22,675 nt of DNA, taken from positions 1 through 22,675 of the forward strand of contig CAZTLI010000028.1 of the NCBI GenBank assembly GCA_964614375.1, written 5' to 3'. How positions within the stretch are numbered: position 1 is the first letter of the stretch; every line of letters starts with the position of its first letter. The stretch comes from CAZTLI01 sp964614375 (GTDB taxonomy: Bacteria; Chloroflexota; Anaerolineae; Aggregatilineales; Phototrophicaceae). The notes beneath the pieces were generated by a model. That model was not told the origin of the DNA and did not search any database. It worked only from the letters and a program-made list of their open reading frames with translations. A program made the position numbers and the translations under genes. Shown one piece after another: positions 1 through 5,798 of the stretch.

Positions 1-1577
1 CGTCTATTTCCGCCACGATAGATTATCTGGAAAAACAAGGTATCGGTAAGGAAGCGGTCAACTATCGGCTGCGCGATTGGCTAATCAGTCGTCAACGGTA
101 TTGGGGCGCCCCGATACCGATGATTCTGCGGCAAGATGGCACATGGGAAGCTGTGCCCGATTCTGACCTGCCTGTGCGCCTGCCAGAGGATGTGGACTTC
201 CTGCCGACGGGGCAAAGTCCATTGAAGCTGCACGAAGCATTCCGCAGCACGGTTGACAGCGACGGCAACCCCGCCGAGCGCGAGACGGATACGTTGGATA
301 CGTTCATGTGTTCGTCGTGGTATCAACTGCGCTATCTATCGCCGCAGTTGGACACTGCGCCCTTCGACCCGGAAGAAGCGGCTTATTGGCTGCCCGTGGA
401 TGTGTACACGGGCGGCGCGGAACATGCGGTGATGCACCTGTTGTATACGCGCTTTTTCACCAAAGCCCTGCGCGATGTGGGCATCTTTGACGACACAGCG
501 AAAGTGATGAAAAAGCATGGGCGTGACCCTGAAACACTGTTCGATGAACCCATGCTGCTGCTGCGAAATCAAGGGCAGGTGTTGGGCGCGGAACGTCCCG
601 GCGACTTTGTGCTGTGTTCTGGCGCGTTCAAAGGCGACAAACTATACGCCAGGCAGGTGGAAGTGGTCGAATGGAATGCCGTGCCTGCTGGTTTTGATGG
701 TGTCGTGGGCGAAATCATGCATCGAACCGAGAATATCCTGCGTGTGGGCATGGGCGGCGCGGTGACTGTTGTCGAAGTGATACCCGATGCGGAAATCTTC
801 ATCCCCGGCATTCCCGGTAGAGCGCGCGTTGACCAGTTGAAACATCATCTGGAAATCCAGCGCATGTCCAAGAGCAAGGGCAATGTCGTCAATCCCGACG
901 AACTGGTGGACAAGTATGGCGCGGATACGGTGCGCGGCTATCTGATGTTCAATTTCGATTGGATTAAGGGCGGCCCGTGGAACGAGAATAACATCAAGGG
1001 CGTCACGGGGTGGCTAACGGATGTCTGGGAGATGGCGACAGCAGGCGCGCCGGCGGGTGATGGCGACGAAGACACCAATCGCAACATTGAACGCAAACTG
1101 CATCAAACCATCAATCGTGTCGGCAGCAGCATCGAGAAGTTCAGCTTCAATGCCGCTATCGCTGAGTTGATGAAATTCAAGAATTTGCTGAAGGATGGCT
1201 TGAAGGCCAATGCTGTTGGCAGAGAGACCTGGCACAATGCCCTGCACGCCTATCTGCGGTTGATGGCACCGTTCACACCGCACATTGTCGAGGAAATGTG
1301 GGACGGGCTGGGATATGGCTACAGTGTGCATCAACAATCATGGCCTGAATATGACCCCGAACTCGCCAAAGAAGATGTGGTGACGCTGGTCGTGATGGTC
1401 AATGGCAAAGTGCGCGATAAGCTGGAAGTCCCTGCGGATATTGAGGAAGATGAGGCCAAACAACGCGCCCTGGCTACCGCCGGCGCGCAGAAGTTCATCA
1501 ACGGCAAAACCCCGCGTCAAATCATCTTCATCGCTGGACGCCGTGACCAATCACCGAAGGTTAATGTCGTTATATAA
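1..1577 (+). CDS. leuS: Leucyl-tRNA synthetase, C-terminal part (5' end outside window)
   Basis: Class I aminoacyl-tRNA synthetase that charges tRNA-Leu in the cytoplasm. The gene is already open at the left edge (first full codon at 3) and ends with TAA at 1575-1577, giving about 524 residues. An ATG at 120 lies inside the conserved sequence DWLISRQRYWGAPIPM, so it is not the start. Visible landmarks are the catalytic-domain block around RLRDWLISRQRYWG, the SSWYQLRY and TGGAEHAVMHLLY blocks, the KMSKS signature as RMSKSKGN (nt 861-884), a helical anticodon-binding domain, and a C-terminal segment with VMVNGKVRDKLEVPAD that fits the tRNA-contacting tail. About 100 residues lie between the LLLRNQGQVLG block and RMSKS, in the place where bacterial LeuRS carries its leucine-specific insertion. 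Family assignment is secure; only the N-terminal half, with the HIGH motif and most of the editing domain, is missing from view. Confidence 0.97.
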   Translation, partial: SISATIDYLEKQGIGKEAVNYRLRDWLISRQRYWGAPIPMILRQDGTWEAVPDSDLPVRLPEDVDFLPTGQSPLKLHEAFRSTVDSDGNPAERETDTLDTFMCSSWYQLRYLSPQLDTAPFDPEEAAYWLPVDVYTGGAEHAVMHLLYTRFFTKALRDVGIFDDTAKVMKKHGRDPETLFDEPMLLLRNQGQVLGAERPGDFVLCSGAFKGDKLYARQVEVVEWNAVPAGFDGVVGEIMHRTENILRVGMGGAVTVVEVIPDAEIFIPGIPGRARVDQLKHHLEIQRMSKSKGNVVNPDELVDKYGADTVRGYLMFNFDWIKGGPWNENNIKGVTGWLTDVWEMATAGAPAGDGDEDTNRNIERKLHQTINRVGSSIEKFSFNAAIAELMKFKNLLKDGLKANAVGRETWHNALHAYLRLMAPFTPHIVEEMWDGLGYGYSVHQQSWPEYDPELAKEDVVTLVVMVNGKVRDKLEVPADIEEDEAKQRALATAGAQKFINGKTPRQIIFIAGRRDQSPKVNVVI

Positions 1578-1583
1578 GCAACA

Positions 1584-1630
1584 AATATTACAACCGTCAG
1601 CCGAAATGGGCAGGCGGTTGTAATATTCTT
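1584..1630 (+). terminator. Intrinsic-type terminator after leuS
   Basis: A perfect 13-bp inverted repeat pairs 1584-1596 (AATATTACAACCG) with 1615-1627. An inner GCC/GGC helix (1600-1602 with 1609-1611) can form within the 18-nt loop. The hairpin starts 7 nt after the leuS stop codon. The following U-rich run is short (TTCTT), so termination strength is inferred from the stem. Confidence 0.7.
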
Positions 1631-1705
1631 ATCAACTATTCTAAAATTTCTATGAAATTTGTCACTTTCCATAAGTTTTTGCACAACATTAACGTGCTTT
1701 GCAAT

Positions 1706-1733
1706 TTGCTTTTCTTTATAATAAAGGTATTAT
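1706..1733 (+). promoter_or_regulatory. Putative sigma70-type promoter for the HEAT-repeat gene
   Basis: This is an AT-rich stretch between the leuS terminator and the next gene. TTGCTT (1706-1711), a 16-nt spacer and TATTAT (1728-1733) make the best-spaced pair. A perfect TATAAT also lies at 1717-1722, but without a convincing -35 box at 16-18 nt. Which hexamer is used cannot be decided by eye. Confidence 0.4.
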
Positions 1734-1782
1734 CATAGTTGGGCATTAAACACAGTTGTATTATTGTTGGAGACTTGATTGT

Positions 1783-2271
1783 ATGTCATCCCAAAAGCGC
1801 CTGGAAAAGTGGCTGCGAACGTTGGATGAGGGAGATCGAGATTTAAATCGTATCGCTGCGGAGAAGCTGGGGGAAATTGGCGATCCGGCAGCCGTACCCG
1901 CGCTCTGTGCTGCATTAGAACGCCGGCCTGCCGATGTCAGCGCGGCAGCGGCGCGCGCACTGGGTGCTATAAAAGATGTGTCGGCTGTGCCTGCTTTGTT
2001 AACGGCGATGCGGACGCATTTTGACGCACTGGTGAATATGGCAGCGGCGGAAGCATTGGGTGAAATCGGTGACGATACGGCGATCAACGCCCTCAAAAAA
2101 GTGATTGACGAGTACAATTCTGAATATCGTGGTAATCGTCATGCCCGGTTTTATAATAACAAACGCGGCTTATATACAGCGGCGATTCGTTCGTTGGAAC
2201 GGATTGGTACACCCAAAGCAATGAAAATTGCGAAGGATGCCACACGTATCGAAGAATCTGAGTTATACTAG
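1783..2271 (+). CDS. Small HEAT-repeat (PBS lyase-like) protein
   Basis: A 163-residue, entirely helical protein. Three clear HEAT/PBS-type units carry the AAxxLGxIGDxxAVPAL pattern at about residues 24-46, 56-78 and 90-112. A fourth, weaker unit (AAIRSLERIGTPKAMKIAK) lies near 140-158. Such units form superhelical scaffolds for protein binding; in cyanobacteria relatives are phycobilin lyases, but the fold alone does not support an enzymatic role here. I chose ATG 1783 because GGAGA at 1769-1773 sits 9 nt upstream; an in-frame TTG at 1756 lacks such a site. There is no signal peptide or membrane segment, so it is probably cytoplasmic. The gene appears monocistronic, with its own promoter region and a terminator 35 nt after the stop. 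The partner protein is unknown. Confidence 0.85.
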   Translation: MSSQKRLEKWLRTLDEGDRDLNRIAAEKLGEIGDPAAVPALCAALERRPADVSAAAARALGAIKDVSAVPALLTAMRTHFDALVNMAAAEALGEIGDDTAINALKKVIDEYNSEYRGNRHARFYNNKRGLYTAAIRSLERIGTPKAMKIAKDATRIEESELY

Positions 2272-2306
2272 CCCGAAGATTTGACGATTATCATCCAATC
2301 CTGTGT

Positions 2307-2328
2307 AAACCGCCCCGACGCGGTTTTT
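2307..2328 (+). terminator. Rho-independent terminator after the HEAT-repeat gene
   Basis: A 7-bp stem pairs AAACCGC (2307-2313) with GCGGTTT (2320-2326), with a 6-nt loop and a T-run at 2324-2328 continuing as GTTTT. It is a textbook intrinsic terminator. Its position also argues against any start codon for the next gene upstream of about 2330. Confidence 0.8.
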
Positions 2329-2379
2329 GTTTTGAGTTTCCTGAAAGAGAATCGCATACACCTGCAAAATTTAAATTGG

Positions 2380-3045
2380 ATGGATGTGGCGCGTTATCTC
2401 GAAGCGGATAACCGTATCATGCTCATTCTGGGTTCAACCGAGCAGCACGCCTATCTCAGTTTGCTGACGGATGCCCTCATCCCGACTCATCTTGCCGATG
2501 CCGCCGCCAAACGCGCAAGTGTGCTCGTTGCACCGCCGTTGAATTTTGGCATTAGCCCATACTTTGCGGCCTATCCGGGCACAATGACCGTGCGTGCGGA
2601 AACCTATACACAACTCATTCTCGAACTCGTCGCCGGCTTAGTCCAACAAGGTTTCAGACGCATTTTTATCCTTAACGGGCACGGTGGTAATGCGCTACCT
2701 GACTTGATTGAGCACTTGCAGGCTGTCCCAGACTGCCGGCTGACATGGTACGATTGGTGGCGCAGTCATGCGGTCAAAACGTTTGAGCAGGAATACAATC
2801 TCAAATTGAATCATGCCAATTGGGGCGAGAACTTCCCGTTTAATCGTGTCGCAGCTTCACCCACCACCGAAAAACCCACAATCGCCATAGATACCCATCG
2901 CGATGACCCCCAAACGGTCAAGGCAAAATTAGGGGACGGGAGTTTTGGGGGGCAGTATCAAGTCGATGATACATTGATGCAAACGTTGTTCACAATGGTC
3001 GTTGATGAAATTGTTCAACTGCTCGATGCCCTACGGGCAAAATAA
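2380..3045 (+). CDS. Creatininase-family amidohydrolase
   Basis: Cytoplasmic metal-dependent amidohydrolase of the creatininase superfamily, which includes creatininase, mycofactocin MftE and FAPy deformylase; the substrate cannot be told from sequence. Family blocks are GSTEQH (E21, H23), LTD (D31), the SPYFAAYPGT segment, NGHGGN (residues 99-104) and HANWGENF. The usual GPHLPL after EQH is replaced by AYLSL, and the usual His before the PGT block is Phe, so this is a divergent subgroup. The reading frame is open from 2281, but the upstream terminator hairpin lies inside it. The first ATG after the hairpin is at 2380, giving 221 residues. The family usually has a few residues before the conserved Trp, which here lies just upstream of that ATG. 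A CTG at 2362 or an ATA at 2356, behind GAAAGAG (2343-2349), is therefore a real alternative. Confidence 0.85.
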   Translation: MDVARYLEADNRIMLILGSTEQHAYLSLLTDALIPTHLADAAAKRASVLVAPPLNFGISPYFAAYPGTMTVRAETYTQLILELVAGLVQQGFRRIFILNGHGGNALPDLIEHLQAVPDCRLTWYDWWRSHAVKTFEQEYNLKLNHANWGENFPFNRVAASPTTEKPTIAIDTHRDDPQTVKAKLGDGSFGGQYQVDDTLMQTLFTMVVDEIVQLLDALRAK

Positions 3046-3096
3046 AACGGGCGAACGACTGCCCACCCGTGATTTCTAGCGACTGTGCAGCCGCGA

Positions 3097-3897
3097 CTAA
3101 TGCAGTTCGTGTCCGGGATGGTTATAGTAGACGCGGAGAATGTAGCGCCCTAACCGTACCTCATCGTTATGCCGCAGGACACGACGTTCTTTCGGGTGCA
3201 GCCGCTGCCCATTAATGTGTGTGCCATTGGCGCTTCCCAGATCATAAACCTGAATGAGGTTGTCATTGGGGATGTAATTGACCGATAGATGTAAACGTGA
3301 GACGCCCAACTCCTCGCCCCGAAAAGGCGCAAGGTCAACATCGGGTATCATGGCGCTGTTCCCGGTGCTGCGTCCGATGACCACTTCATGGGCACGCTGC
3401 TGTGGACGGAGTTCAAAAAATTGCCCTTCGTCCCGCAGTTCCAGCACCAGAACTGAGTCCGGGCCAAAATACTCGCTGCTGAACAGGTCATCTGTCGCGT
3501 TGGCGAAATGTTTGGTTGAGTGTTCACCTGCACCCGGTTGCAAAATATGCCCGCACCCATAACAGAAGACATCGACCTCGCGATTCTTTTTGCCACAATT
3601 CACACAACTCACCCATGTGCCGCTCTCCTCCACCGTATTGCCCGAGCCTGTGAGGGATTTCAATGGCTTAATCACAGAGGACTGATTGGGGGCTGGCGCT
3701 GGTGGGGGTGTGCGCTGCATCGCAGGCGATTGTATATCTCCCGCTTCCCATGCGCGTAACAGATTCGCCAGTTCCTGTTTATCGTCCTGGCCCAGGGTTT
3801 CGATATAGGGGCGGAGGGCGCGTAAGGCCGCTTTAGAGTCGAGACCATTGTCCCGCATTCCCGCATATTCACTGAATAATTCCTGTATCGCACTCAC
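3097..3897 (-). CDS. Zinc-ribbon and FHA domain protein
   Basis: A 266-residue cytoplasmic protein. The first ~55 residues are helical and acidic, followed by a Pro-rich linker (TPPPAPAPN). A treble-clef or zinc-ribbon motif with paired CVNC and CYGC lies near residues 97-116. The C-terminal third is a forkhead-associated (FHA) domain with GRS, SRLHL and the LGSANGTHINGQRL core. FHA domains bind phosphothreonine, so the protein probably reads out a Ser/Thr kinase signal; no kinase is present in the window. The start is GTG (3895-3897, complement), with GGGAG placed well upstream on the minus strand. It is convergent with the creatininase gene and divergent from the selenoprotein gene. The FHA call is secure; the biological partner is unknown. 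Confidence 0.88.
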   Translation of the reverse strand: MSAIQELFSEYAGMRDNGLDSKAALRALRPYIETLGQDDKQELANLLRAWEAGDIQSPAMQRTPPPAPAPNQSSVIKPLKSLTGSGNTVEESGTWVSCVNCGKKNREVDVFCYGCGHILQPGAGEHSTKHFANATDDLFSSEYFGPDSVLVLELRDEGQFFELRPQQRAHEVVIGRSTGNSAMIPDVDLAPFRGEELGVSRLHLSVNYIPNDNLIQVYDLGSANGTHINGQRLHPKERRVLRHNDEVRLGRYILRVYYNHPGHELH

Positions 3898-3939
3898 TTC
3901 GATTCTCTCCCGACTATAACGCAGTGTTACTCTGTCTTC

Positions 3940-3967
3940 ATTTTACTGTGCATTAGGCCATAAACAA
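3940..3967 (-). promoter_or_regulatory. Putative promoter for the FHA gene
   Basis: On the minus strand, TTGTTT (complement of 3962-3967) and TAAAAT (complement of 3940-3945) are separated by 16 nt. This leaves a leader of about 35-40 nt before the GTG start. It is half of a divergent promoter region shared with the selenoprotein gene. Confidence 0.45.
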
Positions 3968-3985
3968 CAAACCTTACCTTAAGAT

Positions 3986-4014
3986 TTGGTTATCCTTCCG
4001 GGATTCGGTATAGT
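3986..4014 (+). promoter_or_regulatory. Putative promoter for the selenoprotein gene
   Basis: TTGGTT (3986-3991), a 17-nt spacer and TATAGT (4009-4014) form a good sigma70-type pair. The predicted RNA start near 4021 leaves a leader of about 34 nt that contains the strong Shine-Dalgarno site. Confidence 0.5.
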
Positions 4015-4054
4015 AGACCTTGTTGTAGTGTATAGGTTTAAGAAGGAGATTCTC

Positions 4055-4360
4055 ATGCAGCACCCCCTACTGGATATCGCTATTGAATATTGCGTGCCTT
4101 GAAAATATACCCAACGTGCCATCAGTTTGATGGACGACGTGCTCTCTGACCGTCCGATTGAAATCTTCCTGCGTTCATGGCAGTTGATTGCAAGCAAGGG
4201 CGGGGCATTTGAAGTTGTGGTTAATGGCGACTTAATTTTCTCTAAAAAGCAGCTAGGCCGCCATGCAGAACCGGGCGAAGTTCACGCGCTTATCCGCAAA
4301 AAATTAGAGGAACTCCTGCCAGAAGGAATGACCATCCCCGAACCGGAAGATGCAGATTAG
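4055..4360 (+). CDS. SelW-like (Rdx family) selenoprotein with in-frame UGA
   Basis: A 101-residue protein if the TGA at 4100-4102 is read as selenocysteine (residue 16). The start is ATG 4055, 5 nt after a strong Shine-Dalgarno site AAGGAGA (4043-4049). Codons before the TGA give IEYCVPU, the CxxU redox motif at the end of the first beta strand in Rdx proteins (SelW, SelT, SelH). The frame continues without interruption through a helix and the hallmark FEVVVNGDLIFSKK (compare FEV.V.G.L..SKK in SelW) to TAG 4358-4360. Rdx proteins are thioredoxin-fold thiol oxidoreductases whose precise substrates are mostly unknown. A stem-loop fitting a bacterial SECIS follows the TGA. The gene appears to be a single-gene transcript with its own promoter and terminator. 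A conventional caller would start at TTG 4127 or ATG 4130 and lose the active site. Alternatives are a Cys codon altered by sequencing error or a decayed gene, but the SECIS and intact flanks argue against both. Confidence 0.9.
4114..4140 (+). promoter_or_regulatory. Candidate bacterial SECIS element
   Basis: An upper stem of 5 perfect pairs joins CCATC (4119-4123) and GATGG (4129-4133) around the apical loop AGUUU (4124-4128). A lower stem ACGT/ACGT (4114-4117 with 4137-4140) is separated from it by a 1x3 internal loop. The apical loop begins 21 nt after the UGA and has G in its second position. This fits the published bacterial SECIS rules: a G among the first two loop bases and roughly 16-37 nt from UGA to loop. 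SelB bound here would deliver Sec-tRNA. Confidence 0.72.
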
Positions 4361-4367
4361 TGAAAGC

Positions 4368-4389
4368 AGGGAGCAGGCGCTCCCTTTTT
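4368..4389 (+). terminator. Rho-independent terminator after the selenoprotein gene
   Basis: A 7-bp perfect stem AGGGAGC (4368-4374)/GCTCCCT (4379-4385) encloses a 4-nt loop AGGC and is followed by a T-run (4385-4389). It starts 8 nt after the stop codon. Confidence 0.85.
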
Positions 4390-4471
4390 GTCAGACCTGC
4401 CTCTTTCAACTTCGCGGCATGACGGCGCTGATCCTGTCGGCAGCAAACTGCCTAAATTCCGTTAAAATTTT

Positions 4472-4500
4472 TTGACAGATGTCGTAATTTACGTTAGACT
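4472..4500 (+). promoter_or_regulatory. Strong sigma70-type promoter of the aap operon
   Basis: TTGACA (4472-4477, perfect -35), a 17-nt spacer and TAGACT (4495-4500) form the best promoter in the window. Transcription would start near 4507, giving an aapJ leader of about 105 nt. The leader can form a long-range stem (4509-4519 with 4562-4572), described separately. Confidence 0.75.
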
Positions 4501-4508
4501 GCGTGTGG

Positions 4509-4572
4509 TCGGCAATACGTCCATTCATAGTTCCATTTAAATCCATCCATGCACTCTGCTGCGTATTGTCGG
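4509..4572 (+). promoter_or_regulatory. Structured aapJ leader with TCCAT repeats
   Basis: TCGGCAATACG (4509-4519) can pair with CGTATTGTCGG (4562-4572), giving 11 pairs including two G-U, at the very 5' end of the predicted transcript. The enclosed loop holds four TCCAT direct repeats starting at 4520, 4532, 4542 and 4546. The pairing would end 40 nt before the aapJ start. Function is unknown; it could stabilise the message or act as a binding site. I do not recognise it as a known riboswitch. Confidence 0.3.
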
Positions 4573-4611
4573 GCTTGATTACAACCTTTGTTTGAAATAA
4601 GGAGACATCTT

Positions 4612-5658
4612 ATGCGTAGACGCTCACTCTTAGTTGCAGCGATATTACTAGCGATTCTGGTCGTTTCGTTCGGCACAGTATCTGCACAGGTCGATGTTGG
4701 CCCGATTACCCAGCGCGTGCTGGATCGTGGCGAACTCATCTGTGGGGTAAACCAAACGCTGCCGGGGTTTGGCTTCATTAATGATGCGGGTGAATTTGTC
4801 GGCTTCGACATCGACACTTGCCGCGCAGTCGCCGCCGCTGTTCTGGGCGATGCCAATGCCGTTTCGTTCCGCCCACTGACGGCTGCCGAACGTCCGACGG
4901 CGCTGGCCTCTGGCGAAATTGATATGATGGCACGTAACACGACGTGGACACTCAGCCGCGATACCGAATGGGGCGCGACCTTTGGCCCAACCACCTTCTA
5001 TGATGGGCAAGGTATTATGGTGAAAGTTGAATTTGGTGTGACCAGCGCTGCGGAACTCGCACAGGAAAGCATCACCATCTGCACCAATGCGGGTACAACC
5101 ACCGAACTGAACATCACCGACTTCATCGCACGTAACAATGCCGATTGGACACTCAACACCTTCCAGGACTTCGATGCAGTGATGGAAGCCTACGATGCCG
5201 GTGCGTGCGATGCCGTCACCACTGACCAGAGTGGTCTCATCTCGCGCAAAGCAGTTTCGGCAGACCCGGCCTCCAACCTGATTCTGCCCGAAGTAATTAG
5301 TAAAGAGCCGCTTGGCCCCTTAAGCCCCCAGAGCGACTCGCAATTCGCCGACATCATCCGCTGGACGGTCTTCGGCCTGATTCAAGCCGAAGAATTCGGT
5401 ATCACCAGCCAGAACATTGGCGATTTCATGGAAACAGACAATGCCGACATCCAGCGGTTCCTCGGTCTGGGTGAAAATACAGCGGGCGGTTATCTGGGTA
5501 TTCCCAATGACTTCATGGTAACTGTCATTACGCAGGTCGGTAATTACGGCGAAATCTTCAACCGTAATCTCGGCCCAGAAACCGTCTTTGGTCTGGAACG
5601 TGGCGTGAATGACCTGTGGACAAATGGTGGCCTGCTCTACTCACCACCATTCCGTTAG
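4612..5658 (+). CDS. aapJ: General L-amino-acid ABC transporter, substrate-binding protein
   Basis: Exported solute-binding protein of the Aap/Bzt family, a 348-residue precursor. The signal peptide (RRR n-region, hydrophobic core LLVAAILLAILVV) ends near VSA|QV at residues 25/26. There is no Cys directly at the cleavage site, so it is not an obvious lipoprotein. The mature start VLDRGELICGVNQTLPGFG, the segment GFDIDTCRAVAAAVLGD and the ARNTTWTLSRDTEWG block are typical of AapJ. C44 and C70, and the pair in ITICTNAG and AGACDAVTT, fit conserved disulfides. ATG 4612 is preferred over TTG 4588 because AAGGAG (4599-4604) is 7 nt upstream and the signal peptide then begins correctly. It is the first gene of the four-gene operon and probably the most highly expressed, given the promoter ahead of it and the hairpin after it. 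Preference for a wide range of L-amino acids is family knowledge. Confidence 0.94.
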   Translation: MRRRSLLVAAILLAILVVSFGTVSAQVDVGPITQRVLDRGELICGVNQTLPGFGFINDAGEFVGFDIDTCRAVAAAVLGDANAVSFRPLTAAERPTALASGEIDMMARNTTWTLSRDTEWGATFGPTTFYDGQGIMVKVEFGVTSAAELAQESITICTNAGTTTELNITDFIARNNADWTLNTFQDFDAVMEAYDAGACDAVTTDQSGLISRKAVSADPASNLILPEVISKEPLGPLSPQSDSQFADIIRWTVFGLIQAEEFGITSQNIGDFMETDNADIQRFLGLGENTAGGYLGIPNDFMVTVITQVGNYGEIFNRNLGPETVFGLERGVNDLWTNGGLLYSPPFR

Positions 5659-5670
5659 TCAACACCATTC

Positions 5671-5688
5671 GTTCCAGTAGTTTGGAAC
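5671..5688 (+). repeat. Small inverted repeat after aapJ
   Basis: A 6-bp stem GTTCCA (5671-5676)/TGGAAC (5683-5688) with a 6-nt loop lies directly after the aapJ stop and ahead of the larger hairpin at 5695. It may help block 3' exonuclease on the aapJ message. Confidence 0.4.
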
Positions 5689-5694
5689 AACTGG

Positions 5695-5746
5695 CAGCGG
5701 GATGTCATTGCATCGAAGGGTGCATCTAGCATCCCGCTGTTTGTTT
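5695..5746 (+). terminator. Intra-operon hairpin (partial terminator) between aapJ and aapQ
   Basis: A 10-bp perfect stem pairs CAGCGGGATG (5695-5704) with CATCCCGCTG (5730-5739). A TGCA/TGCA inner helix can form in its loop, and the sequence TTTGTTT follows. I see no strong promoter between this hairpin and aapQ, so it is best read as an attenuating or 3'-stabilising element that raises binding protein over permease, as is common in ABC operons. Confidence 0.65.
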
Positions 5747-5798
5747 ATCGCCATCGCCTGCCCCGGCGTTTTCAATGGTCAATGGGGGATTGAATTGT

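Noticed and set aside
1717..1722. Perfect TATAAT as the sole promoter of the HEAT-repeat gene
   Set aside because: No acceptable -35 box lies 16-18 nt upstream. The TTGCTT/TATTAT pair slightly further on is better spaced, so the broader region was annotated instead.
3047..3070. ACGGG/CCCGT inverted repeat between the convergent creatininase and FHA genes
   Set aside because: It has only 5 bp with a long loop and no T-run on either strand; too weak to call as a terminator.
4127..4360. Short ORF starting at TTG 4127 (MMDDVLSD...) as a free-standing gene
   Set aside because: It has no ribosome binding site at its start and lacks the N-terminal strand and redox motif. The upstream ATG with a strong Shine-Dalgarno site is in the same frame through the TGA.
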